Below are positions 1 through 12,432 of a stretch of 64,000 nucleotides of DNA, piece after piece; position 1 is the stretch's first letter; the number at the start of each line of letters is the position of its first letter. Origin of the DNA: Romanomermis culicivorax (Eukaryota > Nematoda > Enoplea > Mermithida > Mermithidae); contig CAWUHX010000017.1 in the NCBI GenBank assembly GCA_963922205.1, positions 868,001 through 932,000 of the forward strand, written 5' to 3'. Made by a program: the position numbers and the translations under genes. The notes under the pieces were generated by a model. It saw only the letters and a list, made by a program, of their open reading frames with translations. It searched no databases and had not been told where the DNA came from.

Positions 1-252
1 TGCAGGACTTTTGTTTGTTTTTTCTTGCTAAGCCCCCTACACTCTCAAAAAAAGTCCAAGGACCCTCCCCCTGGAAAATTCTTGCTGTGCATGTCTGGGA
101 CTAAGGCCATAAAGTATAAATCAAAGACCAAAAACAAATTTGTAATACGGTCATAATAGGGTCTTTTGTGGCCATATTTCCTCTCTGGCTGATCCCATCT
201 TTTCAAGAATGGGGTGGATCACAAATGAACTCAGTGTCAATACCATAGACAC

Positions 253-2335
253 CAGGAGCCGGTTTTTCAAAAAGCGTCTAAAGTTACACGGGCATAACTT
301 TAGACCTGTCCAAGTTGAACGGACTTTAGACGCATCTAAACTTGGACGGAACTTGTAGTCGTTTAAAGTTAGATGGGTGAAATAGACGAGATGTGCTTCT
401 CGCCAATAAATTAGACGCATGGAAGATTCAGTAAACATTGATGTTTATGTATATGCATCTGTGTACTTTCCCAATTGGGAAGTAAGGACCTCCATGGGCC
501 GCCCGACCCGGCTCGAGAGTGGGCTGGGCTCCAGAGCGTGGAAAAACATTATCAGGCCGAGCCGGGCCAGAGGGTTCAGGACCACAAAAGTCCGAAAATT
601 TATGCAACTATTTACGTTTATAAGTGAACTTCCGATAAACGTCCATTTACTGTATGTTTACTAATTTGAAATTTGTTAGAACTTCACTGCTATTATATTT
701 AGTGTGTATTTAATAATTTAAATGTTATCATCAACATAATTACTATTTGTTTCAGATGCAGTTTAAGCTATTAGCAATACTGTTCAGCATTCTGACGAAT
801 TTGAAGACTCCTGTTACCAGCATGCATCTCTTCTGTGGTCAAATTTCATTGATTAGTTCATCAGAAATGGAGACAAGGCGTCGTCTCATGCACTGTTTTG
901 TTTTGCATGGCTCGTTTCGCCGTTTGGCGAAAGAGCTCAAAATTATCTTTTTCTCATTTTCATTTCAGCCATTTTCTTCAAGTTACCTTTTTCACTCAAA
1001 AAAGTCCACATATGCATTATTCATGCTTCTTTGGCTTTGAAAAATTTAATACATACAGAGGGTAACAGATAATGGTAACAATGAAATAACTGATTTCTTA
1101 ATTTTCAAATGATGATTTTCAAATTATCTAAAGCTTAAATAATCAAATTCCGAAAAAAATGACTGCAAAGTGCTAACACCTTAAATTCATTCGAATATCA
1201 CTAATTCCGGCGCAAAGTGCCAGAAAAGCTTTTGGATTTTGATATTCAACAATGCTGGCACAAGAATTTTTCAGCATTTATTTCATGGATAAAAAGTATA
1301 ATTTTTCAGCCATTCAATCGTTTTTCAGTCGGGCAGAATGCAAAAATCATATTGAAAACATGCAGCCAAAATTTTAAAATCAGGCAATCAATGAAGACTT
1401 GGTATTCTTCAACAACATTGTCCTTTGCTCGTGATGTTTTAATCATTTCCCGAGTACAAATGCTGCGTTCCTAAAATCCTAACATTTTTAAAGACTGCAA
1501 TACTGCTAGTGAATACAATCAGTTCTAGAAAAATTAATAGTTTGATATATTCTTATTTAGCAAGATAAATTTGATTGAATTTTGAGTAATTTTTTGCATT
1601 ATCATAATTTTTCATCATTGTGACACACTTTCAAAGGAGGTGCTTTCACGGACTGGGCTCGGGCAGAGAAGGGAACCTGGGTGGGCTGGGCCGCGTCCTT
1701 GCAGCCCGTGCAGGTCCCTACTATGCACCCAATAACATATCCTTCACGTTATTTGGAAATTTAGCATATTTGTCTGCGATATTTGTTGGTAGACAATCCG
1801 TCATTTTTGTCACAATTTCGAATTTGTAGCTTTTGCATACAATCCAAAAAATATTACGATTTTAAAAAATGGGCCGCCCGTTCCATAAAAATTCGAAGTT
1901 ACAGCCAAATTCGTGTCAATCTCACATCGGACAACCAGTTGTCTCAACTGTGGTACTAATGCTCGAATCTTTGCAAATGTAACTTTTGAAAATCCAAAAC
2001 TTTCCTAGGATTCATTATCAGTCAATGAAAAAATGATCAATTGAGAAAAAGTTCGCCTTTAAAGCCTAATTCCAAATCGATTTACACATGCTAGAGCCAT
2101 GTATTCACATCACTGAGTACAACAATAATTTAATGAAAAAAACGTGTAAACATAATTTGAAAAATTTTCACATTACTCAACCCAGGGTCACATTCTGTCT
2201 AAATTTTTCATGCAACTTTAAAAAATGTGTTACCTTGAACGTCTTTTGAGAAACATCAAATAAACATATGACGTCATTTTAGACATGAGTTAGACGTGTT
2301 TAGCTTTGAACACTTTTTGAAAAACTGGCCTCAGG
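253..2335. mobile_element. Putative DNA element with inverted ends
   Basis: The left end has GCCGGTTTTTCAAAAAG and the right end has the inverted, slightly diverged CTTTTTGAAAAACTGGC, followed on each side by further related sequence rich in TCTAAA. CAGG at both borders could be a short target duplication, but this is weak. No transposase is visible between the ends. GC-rich GGGCTGGGC patches near 500-570 and 1645-1710 may be ends of another nested element that I could not resolve. Confidence 0.45.
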
Positions 2336-4911
2336 CAGCTTCAGTTCTTGGGCGAAAACTTAGCTAAGTTAATCCATCCCACCAATATTTGGTAATAACA
2401 GCTATTCAAGGGCCGATGGCCTAAATTGTGCTGAAATATCTGTAGTGTATCAGCAGCCATGAAAATGGGCAGATACGTTGAATGGTGTTGGGACTCATGA
2501 TTGTGCCACTTCTGAGTGTGAGTATATAAAATAAGTGTAACGAAAATATACAGGAAATATTAAAAATAATTTACCAAAATAGATTAGATAAGTTAAAGAT
2601 GTCATGAAAAGTGAAAGTAAGTTGATCGAAGACAATCTAAGAAAATACAGTCTCTAAAATAATGAGGTTTTAAAAAGATAAAATATGATTAGATTATGAG
2701 AATTTTACAAAAAAAATATGACAAACTACTACGTTATAATGAAGTGATGGGGTAAGACAACTAATCTCGACAAAATTTGTTTCACAAAGACTTTCATATG
2801 CAATCAACATGATGTATATTTTTTTCTTTCTTTTTCTTTTTTCCATGGTCCGACAACCTGACAAACTTTCCATGGGCTTTTCTGATGATAACATCTTCCC
2901 TGTTTTTCTGCCTGTTGTCAAGGAGTGTAAAAATTTGTATAATTTTTATGTAAAGTTTTGTGAAAAATATACATTTTACTTATCATGTGCCATATTCCTC
3001 ATTTTCTCGTCATATGTACCACATTAGTAATCCATTAGTCTTTCTATTGTTTTCAATAATCTGGGTTCTGAGTTGGAAGCCAGACTATTTTTCAACTTTT
3101 TGCACTCATAATGTATGCACTCAGCATGAAACAGAAAAGTTGACACATTCTAAAACAAAAAAACACTTTCCCTCAAAGTACAAAAATGGGTTCATATGTT
3201 TTGAAGGCTCCGACAATTTGGAAAATATAGTTCAAGTAGCAGGTGCTACCATGCTCAAACGCACAGTGGGGTTTCCAGAACAATGCCCCAAGAACATTGA
3301 TGTCAACTGGGAAAAAGAAGAAGAGTCAGTCTTTTGGATTTCACACAACATAGACTAGCTGCTTCTGGTTTGATGGTTTGTGATTTCGTTCATTTGCACT
3401 TTAGTCCATTGTACTTTACAACAGGTTTTTCGTTTAGTTGGAAGGTAAGTGTTGCCTATATCTTACAGGATCCGGAACAGCGGAATCCCTGCTTATCAAA
3501 AAATTGTCATCCATTATCCACAAACGACTGCTAATTTTCAATAAATTATTGGTGTCAACCTTTTTACGTTGAATTGCTATGTGCCACCCATCCGCCACCT
3601 TATCACCTCATTGTCATGCCTTCTGTACATTGCCTTATCCAAATTATATCTACTCTAAGTAACCTTATTGAATAAATGAAAAAACACAAATTTAATTACT
3701 TGCTACATAAACCTACAGTAATTCTCGAAACCTCAAGAAAGGACGTGACACTATGGATTCATTTGTCTCACTGCTCTACTGGCTCAGGCCATTTCTTGAC
3801 ATTCACTTCTTCAACATATTAAAATGTACCCATTCAATTGAGCAGTTCAGTTCTCCATCCAACTGAAGTGAATACTGTTGATTTTTTAGGATGATGTACA
3901 GTTCATTGCATGGAAAAGTTAATTTTGGCAGATGTTTTGATCGCACAGCTGGATTTGAAATATTTTTCGCCTACTTCTAATTCCTGTCCATTCCCGCCGC
4001 ATGGTATGCTCTTTTCAGTGCATTTTTTACCATTCTATACTTTCCATGCATCATCTAATTAGTAGAAAATCTTGAGTTGTTTTGAGACACGATCTCTGAG
4101 AGATTCTACCTTATGTCCCATTGACCTATAATAAGCTGAAAATTAATAATATCTAAAAAAGAGGTATTTTGAGTAGTTTTACATGCTGAGTATTGTGACA
4201 GCATTCCTTCCCATAAAAATCAAAATTCGTGTTACTACAGTACTCCGAAGTTTGGAATTTTTACATTTTTTTGCGTTTTTCAGTTTGTACATGTGTATCG
4301 AAATATCACAGCTCAGAAAAGACGTGTCTCTGAAGCTGAATGTTCATTGCATGCAGAAGACCATGCTGTATATACAGGCATGAGAAAAATTTTCTAAAAT
4401 TTTCCTTTCCACTTTTTATTCCATTTTAAAGTGTCAAAATGGAAGTTGAAATGGATCAAAAAAGTCCCATGGGGCCTTCTTTGGGCACCTTCCCATACGA
4501 TGCTGCAGAATTTTTTTCTTGGTTTCTGTAGCCACTAATGTCTGACATATTGTGTTAAAATTTCAATCAAATGAATGTAACCTTTTGGGAGCTATAAGTG
4601 TCTGCACATTTCGAAAGTTGACACAAAAATGCTTATTAATTCCACTAAATATGCCATCAATGAGATACAAAAAATTAAAGACGTTCGGATTACAGGAATA
4701 AAAAGAAAAGATGTGAGTCAAATCACTCTTGAAATTTCATTGATCAATTTACAATGGTTGCACAACAGGAAGCCTCAGAGGAGACGCAACAAAAATTTCT
4801 CTTTTGGTAATTTGACTGGAAAAAAATTGCAGCTGCGAGTTTAATGTTACAAAATAAATGTCGGCTGTCAGGCTTCACCTATGTTATGTAAAACAGGTGC
4901 TAATGCATCAG
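2336..4911. other. AT-rich stretch with no recognisable gene
   Basis: Short reading frames occur here, but none shows a known domain, and none sits between convincing splice sites in a way that supports a gene. A frame near 3180-3357 has a protein-like composition but matches no family I recognise. No transposon could be delimited. Confidence 0.5.
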
Positions 4912-5772
4912 TGTAAATTCACAATGTAGGATATGTGTATTCGATTACTGTATATAAATTTATTCCATAATTTACTGTCTCAAGGATGTCTGAGTTTCCC
5001 TATAGTGACATTCCTGTAAATTCACTTGAAGTGTTCTGTTTTGAACGTCTCACTCCCAGAAGCCGTTATTGACCCAATTAAAGATGTTACATAATTAATT
5101 TGCACATCAGCACCTGACCCTCATAACTCACATAAAGATACACATTCCCGTAGGTACAGTAATCTCTCCCATAATCGTAAAGACACCTGTCCCCTAGTAA
5201 AATGAAGAAACCCCAACCCAGACACCAGTCTCAAGTGGAACAGTAGCCGCAGTCCACTAGAGAAGCATATACATGCATAATTAATAAAGAAGCATGTAGG
5301 CGTGGCTAAGCTACCATAAGCCAGAAGCATATAGACAGAGAAGCTAAGGGTAACTCAAAGAGGCGTGGTAAAGCCTACTATAGTAAGGAAGCATAAAAGG
5401 TATGGTTAGGTAAGCATACAGTACACAGAAGCATATGAAGCAGGAAGCGACGATTGGTTTGAAGAAGATTTCAGAAGTGGACCCCCCATGGATCAAGGGT
5501 GTGGCCAACAGGAAGCAGTATAAAAGGCCAAGAAAGCGTGAAATAATTAGAGTTGTTCGTATTCTGTTTTTGTAAATCTGCATGTGGAAGCTTAGATTTG
5601 TGTAAGCATGTTACTGTCGACACCTATTAAAACAGTTGGCGATATTGTATTCATTTGGTTATCATTATTGTTTGCATTGTATTTCGTATCCTTATCATGT
5701 GCCCTCCCCGTGGACTTTTGGAAATTGAACGAATTGAATCAAGTAAAAGTACAGTGAAAATCAGGCGTTACA
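4912..5772 (+). repeat. Long terminal repeat, plus orientation
   Basis: This 861-bp block starts TGTAAAT and ends GCGTTACA, the usual TG...CA form. It aligns along its length with the 870-bp block at 13617-14486 read on the other strand. Shared landmarks in the same order are GTCTCAAGG, ATTGACCCAATTAA, AATTAATTTGCACA and GAAGCAGGAAGCG. The centre holds many GAAGCAT copies. A TATA box lies at 5519-5526. No target-site duplication is visible, as expected if this is the 5' LTR of an element that continues to the right, possibly the one carrying the Gag-like frame at 8139. Confidence 0.75.
5519..5526 (+). promoter_or_regulatory. TATA box in the LTR
   Basis: TATAAAAG lies about 250 bp from the right end of the LTR, a normal place for the retroelement promoter between U3 and R. 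The related minus-strand LTR has only a degenerate TATTTAAAG at this place. Confidence 0.45.
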
Positions 5773-8138
5773 GTTATAAGCTGTGGGAAAGTGCTCTATA
5801 GTTGAAGGCACCCTGTTCCACATCAGGGGTTAGTGTGATGAAAATGGAGCAAATGATAGTAGATTACAGTGCTTTTCTGACAAAGCAAAGAGTATCCACC
5901 TCTTGCTGTTTTTCTGTAGATGGATTTCAAACAATCACTCAATTCCTGAAATTAAATGAAAATTTTCGAAGTTTTCGACTTTTGATATGAAGCACTTCTT
6001 TTAGAAACCATCATACCAAGATCAATGAAAATTTGGACTTCAAGCCACATTTTTTCTTTATATATTGGGTTATGACGTATCTTGTGTTCCCAGAACTTTA
6101 TTGATGGGACATTTATCCAGATTCAAAAATATATCTGAATGATAGTGCAGTCTATGCGCATGCCTACAGCTGCCAAAAGGATACACAAAGATGAGATGCT
6201 ACTTCTGCAGCTACTGTAGGAATGTATGAACTAAAGAATAGAAAGATAAAATTCCTTGGCATCATGGTTGAAGCTGTTCCAGTGTGCCAATAAACAGGAT
6301 TTTTATTTTTTTGCTTCTCATTTTCGACAGTTAAAACTTTTTTGCAGTGCATTGTGAAACAATTAGTGCATCAAACTATAGTCTGTTACTTATTTCAAAA
6401 TTCTATAGTAGATAATAATTGTATAACATGTTATAGACAAGGGCCACCTGGAATATGCAGTGACTTCTGAGTGGTTTCCATGAGTGAGTATGCCTTCTTC
6501 AGAGCTGTACAGCTCCCCAAGCAATACAAAAACTTTGAGGAAAATTTAACCAATACAGTAAGAATGCATGAGCTATGAAATAAAGAAAGTAAAATTCTGG
6601 GGCATCTGATGGGAAGGTGCTCCGGAGTGCCCACAACAGTGATTTTTCTACATGGACAATTGTGCCAATTGGCACACGAAACCAAAAAAAAATTTTTTCT
6701 ACTAGAAACATACTGAAACTGGAGAAAGGCTTTAGGCCAAAATTTTGATAAAAATTTAACGTTCAACGCATCAAATTTATGCGAAAAGCGTGCCCCCAAC
6801 CTATTTTTCAACTAACCATTTCAGTGAGAGAAAAAACTGTGCAAGTAGTTCATGACGACTCGAAAAGAAATGTAATACTGAGAAATTTTAAATAACTCTA
6901 GAATTGTTCGGGCAGTCCAAATTGATAGAATTTTCAATTTCAACCATGAATACAGGGCGAGCCAAAAAAGGTGACCAGTACTGACTTTTATAGCTTCTGA
7001 ACGGGTAAAACTTTTTTAATATGGTTTCCTGTCATCGATAGGTAAAACATCTGGCATAGACTGCAAAGTTTCAGCCAGATTTCTCGAATATTGACCAACT
7101 AAAATCAAAAATACTAAATGTAGATTTTTTTGCTAATAAATGTTTAAAAATTTACAGAATCAACATGTTTTACGGCAGAAAAGCACAATAGATCCAATCA
7201 TAACAGCTTGAACTACAAGAGAACCACATTAGTGTGTCCTAATTTCTGTTTCATCATTAGTTTTAATCGTTTTTCGATCTGGTCAATGACAGAGTTGATT
7301 TTGCCTTTTTTCTAATTTCATAACAAAAGCTCTTGATTTTGGCGAAACTTTGATCATATTGAAACAAGAAGCTGCTGACTTTAAATTGTGTGTAATTTAC
7401 AAATCTGGGTGATTTTCAAAGTGTTGTTGTGTGAAAACAGCTTTACAAAATTTTCTTCACAATAAGACAACTTTTACTTTCATTTCACAACTTTTACTTT
7501 TTGAAAAATGATCACTTTTACTAAATTTCTGTTTTTACAGTAACCATAAACACTGGAAGCATAAAATATGGGCCTTGTAACAAAGACAAACAGGGCATTC
7601 TAACTGTTGGGGATGCACTTATGGTAGCAGGCATCCCATCCATGCAAATTGTGAAAATGGGGAGAAGGCATCATTACGTGGGCATGACTGCATTTATAAG
7701 GCAATATGTGATACTTGATGATCATTCTCATAAATTTATGTGTATTGTGCGAGCCACCTGACCAACATTTTTTGTTATTGTTCTGTTACGCCAGTAAAAT
7801 GGGGGGGGGGCAAGTGGTGCTTATTTATCAACTTTTATATTGGGCCACATATATTTTTCTGCAGCAGGGTCTCACATCCGGGACTTGTGGGAGAGCAATT
7901 GGGTAAGGTCCTCTGGAGTATTCTGGTAGTTTTTCAGGTGCAAGCTGTTGGATTCCAGTTGCTGAACAGCGACTGAAGGCTGTGTTAGATCTGCTAAAGA
8001 ACTGTTGCACTGTATCAGCCTTTACCAATAGGAAGCTCATTTGAGTGACCTACAGTAGCTAGTTTGGTACAAGCCAAGAGACTCTTTAGTCATATTGCTG
8101 ACATCCTCGGATTTTAGCAAAGATTTCTAACATAACAA
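5773..8138. other. Region between LTR and Gag-like frame, mostly unassigned
   Basis: No intact gene. A diverged duplicate pair lies at about 6165-6310 and 6500-6630. A fragment of the GTGCC element follows at 6626-6950. A protein-like but stop-broken stretch at 7560-7760 and a run of 10 G at 7801-7810 are present. If the LTR at 4912 and the Gag-like frame belong together, this would be an unusually long leader, probably lengthened by insertions. Confidence 0.4.
6626..6950 (-). mobile_element. Fragment of the GTGCC hAT-like element
   Basis: Contains the hallmark GTGCCAATTGGCAC, then a stretch that matches the inner right part of the elements at 17547-18596 and 50113-51042 (shared phrases include GAAACATACTGAAA and CTCTAGAATTGTTC). 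Only one end is recognisable, so it is a truncated copy. Confidence 0.6.
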
Positions 8139-9923
8139 GTGGGCGCTTCTAACACTTGCATCATTGAAAAGCACGGAGTCACCCAGAGTTCTGATATGCC
8201 TGAAGGTTTCTCGAAAAGAAGGGAAGTTGAGATGCCAAGTAAGAAAAGTGTGCTCAATTCTGGAATCGATTATGATATTGCCGATCCATTTATGGCAAAG
8301 ATTAGAGTCAATTATTGTGATCAACTGGGATCAAATTATGATTATTATCACCATCAACATTCACCAAATTACCATGGATTTGATTACAATTGGTGCCAGA
8401 AAATCAATCAAAATATGGAGAAGATGAAATCAATGATCAATTCATTATTTGCTATATTGTTCAAGATCAATGGCGACAAATATGAGGAATCAATGGTGAG
8501 TGGTGAATATCTGAGATCAGTAGTTCTGAGTCAGAATGATCTGCATGCCAGGAGTGTGGCAGAAAATTTGTGAATGACGTCTGCAAAGGCAATTGCTTAT
8601 GACCAAAAGTTGCAGCAGTCCAGAGTAGATGAGTCAGTACAAAAAGTCATGGTATTGTCTAATACTGCATCATCCACTGTTATTGTGAAAAAACCTCAAG
8701 CTAAAAGGCAAATCAGTCCAAGAGCTGAATGTCAAACAGTGAGAGAAAATTTTCATGAAACAAGTGATGCAGCAACAGACAGTGATCAAGTCAGTAACAA
8801 AAAAACTAAAAAGAGAAAGCATAGATCCAGGAAGATCAAAAGAGATATATCAGATTCTGATGGATCTGATTCCTCATTTGATGGATTTCATTTGATGGAT
8901 TCAGATTCTGATGGATCTGATTCCTCATTTGATGGATTTTCTGATATAGCTAGAGCTGTTGAACCAAAGTTACTTCTTGATGACATGACAGAGCCACAAG
9001 TATTCAGTTTTCTCAATGAGCCTGAAGGAGAATTTCTGCTGAATACCCCAGATAGGATCAAAATTGCAGCACTACCAAGACTTTCCAGAGGTGTACCAAA
9101 GAATATAATCAAAAAGTGTACTTCTTATGGTATTGCCAGAAAGAAAATCATTCAAGTGTATGCACCAGGTTACAATATCGGGATGCAGAAGAGAAAGCTA
9201 GCTAATATTAAAATGAAACCTGATGAACATCCAGTTCAATTCCTCATGAGAATAAGTGAGTTGGTAGAAGCCATTTATGCTAATAAGTCGGAAGAGTTTA
9301 GAAATGGCCTGATTATTGAGACATTCATGTATAAGAGTTCAGAAGAGTTACAGATGGAGTTGCAAGATCAGGGTAATGAGTTTGAAAGGTGGCATGATCT
9401 TGCAGAAGAAGTTTACAAGATTGAGAGGCAGAAATTTCTTACTTCCAAAATTTATGAAGGAAAGAATGTTTCAAGTGTGGAAGAGGAAAAGAGGCAAGAA
9501 GATGAAGCCAATGTGGAGAGAAACATTTCAATTTACGCCCGAAAAAGGCAAAATCGAAGAAAAACTGATCAACAAAAAGCTACAGCTGATACTTCAAATG
9601 AGAAAACCGCTATACAGGGGATTCAAAAGCATATTCCTCAATCAGGAATAAACTTAGATGAACCTAATAGTGAATCCCTCATACTGAAGATATCTATCTT
9701 GCTTGCCAAGATGATGCAAAGTTTCAAGAGTTTGTGTGAAAGGACTAAAGCTAATAGCCAAGCTTTAAAAGACTTGACTGCAACTGTTGAGGATGGAAAA
9801 ATCCCGAATCAACAAGGTAGAAAAGTCAAGAAGCCATACTGTAATTACCATAGGAATTACTCCCATGATACATCGGACTGTCGAAGCCTAAATTTTATCA
9901 CAAACAGACAAAAGACAAAGTAG
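8139..9923 (+). pseudogene. gag: Gag-like polyprotein of a Ty3/gypsy-type element, one in-frame stop
   Basis: A frame of about 595 codons is open except for a single TGA at 8571-8573; the next codon is ATG, so 8574-9923 alone encodes 449 residues. The first part has no clear domain. Residues of the second part include a lysine/arginine-rich stretch, then a tandemly duplicated acidic DSDGSDSSFDGF, then a charged helical segment (about 150-300) that fits a retrotransposon Gag body. Near the C terminus is a C-X2-H-X4-H-X4-C knuckle (CNYHRNYSHDTSDC), a variant typical of gypsy Gag proteins, which bind nucleic acid. There is a stop just upstream of 8139 in frame, so the true start is unclear. No reverse transcriptase follows, so the element is incomplete. 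The TGA could be decay or a readthrough site. Confidence 0.7.
8850..8940 (+). repeat. Tandem duplication within the Gag-like frame
   Basis: About 40 bases encoding SDSDGSDSSFDGF occur twice with a short spacer (HLMD) between them. The two DNA copies are nearly identical, so the duplication is recent relative to the rest of the frame. Confidence 0.7.
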
Positions 9924-9990
9924 GAAAATGAATATGGCAGCGACAGTAGATTTGGTTGTGGTATACAGTCTGGACACACTGTAGGTAGTA

Positions 9991-10410
9991 ATGCAGCAAA
10001 TGTTGAGAGAGTTAATCAAGTCAAATACCTTGGGAATACTGCAAATCAAGATGGATATCAATGGTCTGCAAATTTTCAGGAACTTATCAGATGAGAAAAG
10101 CACTCAGCATATGCAGCAATCACTACCTGTGAATCAAAAGCTTAATTTCACCAGTCCTATTTTAAGGCTGTCATCTGTGCCTCAGAAGCAATCAGTCACG
10201 TCTTTAGGGACAGATCTGAAAGCTAATTGTGGTGAAAATGTGATAGCAAAGAAAGAAGACAAGAGTGGAAAGAAGAAGCCAGAAGTGATAAATAGCATCA
10301 TTGTACAGGATATAATGCCACAGAGTGTTGAAGTGAAGGTGAAGAAGTTGAATGGGGAATTGTCAGAGATGGAGAAGTGCAAATTCGAAGTTCACTTCAA
10401 GTCAAATTGA
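9991..10410 (+). pseudogene. Frame downstream of Gag, possibly a protease remnant
   Basis: A 139-codon frame begins 67 bases after the Gag stop, in a different phase. A stretch just before it in another frame also looks coding, suggesting frameshifts. It is lysine-rich and ends with a stretch (KKLNGELSEMEKCKFEV) that loosely resembles the distal part of a retropepsin. The catalytic D-T/S-G is not seen. Its position after Gag is what suggests this; the sequence alone does not prove it. Confidence 0.35.
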
Positions 10411-12432
10411 ACTCAAATAGAAGAAGTTGAACACCTGAATATGGTAAAATAACCTCAGAAGTTACGAGATCAGATGATTTTTGAAAGAACTGAGCATTGC
10501 GATTTGGAAATAAATCACCTCAAAGTCAATAAGGTATTCATGTTCAAGAGAAAATATGATGGTGAAAGGTGATATGAATGCCAAAGGTGCCATAATCCTC
10601 CACAAGGAGGAACAGCACCTTATGGCAGTTCATGCAGTTGACACAGCTGCACAGTATTTTTGCATTTTATTTTTATATTGTTACAGTTCAAATTTTTAAA
10701 TATTTCTGCACTCAAAATCAAATTTTTTCATCTTCTTTTATAACTCGCAAATTTTTCAAGATTGTCTTACTGCCCTAATGTTGTCATTAGGAATTTTTAG
10801 AAATATAGATTTTTTCCAAATTGAAAAATGAGCAAACAATTTGCTCGATCATGAAAGAAATTATATTGGATGAGCACATCAGGCAAGTCAGCCAGGATAT
10901 CGGCAATATATCAAATTTTCTTTTCTATGCTGATAGTGAGTTTTTGAATTTTTTAGCAGGAAGAGTCAGTCCATTTTAGGTGCTATGGGAATGATGACTT
11001 CATGCTCATACTGCTTAATGGGCGACCAAAGGGCAAATGAGAAATGAAGTGTATCAGATAGAGTATGCTATGGAATAGTCAACATGAAATTACAGAGTCA
11101 TGGCTGAAATGCCAGAACTTTAAATTTTGTCACTGACCAAGTCATGTGCATTAATGTTATATATTTAAAGCCCTTGGTTTCAAATTTTCTCATTTCAAAA
11201 CTGAACCTGAAAGGGTTCTATCTAAGTCAATTTTTGGAATTCCATGGCATAGAGTTGTCAATAGAATGTTGGACAGAGACACTGCTGAGTCGAGTGGTAA
11301 GAGTTTGGATCGAGTGTGGGTATCTGTAAAGGTGTCATTCTCCTTATTGTCTTACTAGCCAACCAAATTCTGTGACTATGGCACTTAACAATCACAATTT
11401 TCCCCCACAAGTTGTTCATGGTGGAAAGGGATGTGTATATGTCCATACAGATTTGAGTCAAATCTAAAAATGATAGTTATTTGTGTTTATGGTAAGTCAA
11501 GCTGTAACTGCAGGTATACCTGCAAAGCAGGTATACCTGCAGTCTGTGACCCCATCTGTGACCAGATGATTGCATCAAACCAATAGAACTCTGCATAGCA
11601 ACTATGATTGCTTAGGGAACTCAATGTTTGGAGTGAAGTCTGTATCACATAGAATTTTGAATTCATGGAAGAGAAAAAACTGCTCATGTTGAAAGGTTGA
11701 AGTGTACAGTGGAAAATAGGCTATGGAGCTAGAAATGGCATAACCAAGCTGAAAATAAGGTCACAGATACCAGGATACAGTAGCAGTTTAAAGGCAGTGG
11801 ACAACAGCAGTAATTTAACCACAACATTTTTGGCCAAAAATTCAGATTTTCATTAAATTTTATCAACTTTTCATTCAAAATTCAGAAATTTTTAAATTCA
11901 AATTTAAAAACACTTTTTGACTTGCTGTTGATCTTTTAAAATTCATTTATGTGTACATCACACGTTTATTCTTGATTCCAAATTATTTTAAATACTTTTG
12001 TTGTTTTTTATGTGATTTGATGTCTATTTTATTTAGATTTGTTAAGCTCAAACATGTCACCCACTTCACTGGTGGAAAGGATGATAACAACGTAGTTATG
12101 CAGGATATATAGACCTGCTACCGAAGACACTCCACATCACTCAATGGGATGAAATGATCGATTGTGGAGGAAGGTCCTAGGTGCTTCAAGGCACGCTGGT
12201 GGAGCCAGGGGAAGTCAAGCTGACACTGAGTCATTGATCTGTCAGATGCTGGATCAATGATCAATTGTAACGCAGCATCTTAGTGGACAGACTTGGGTAA
12301 CTTTGTAAAAGACTTGACGTTGGGGGTAGTCATGACCTGTACATCTTTTGGGGTCAGGTCATGACAATTATGACCCATACACCCTTCCGGGTCGGATCAT
12401 AATCTTTTATGGAGTTGGGATCCAGTAGTAGG
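10411..12432. other. No recognisable gene
   Basis: Between the Gag-side remains and the minus-strand exonuclease remains I see no reverse transcriptase, RNase H or host exon. A perfect hairpin lies at 11507-11543. Around 12330-12365 GTCATGACCTG is followed by its inverse CAGGTCATGAC. This may be the 3' untranslated end of the minus-strand element. Confidence 0.45.
11507..11543. repeat. Perfect 17-bp hairpin with AAA loop
   Basis: ACTGCAGGTATACCTGC is followed by AAA and then by its exact reverse complement. Each arm itself contains the palindrome GCAGGTATACCTGC. No protein-coding context. Confidence 0.8.

Noticed and set aside
2960..3358. 132-codon frame with a protein-like end (FEGSDNLENIVQVAG...)
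   Set aside because: No family recognised, the first half is low-complexity hydrophobic, and there are no supporting splice sites or neighbours. A database search would be needed.
11507..11543. CRISPR repeat
   Set aside because: Only one hairpin, no spacer array, and the sequence is animal nuclear DNA.
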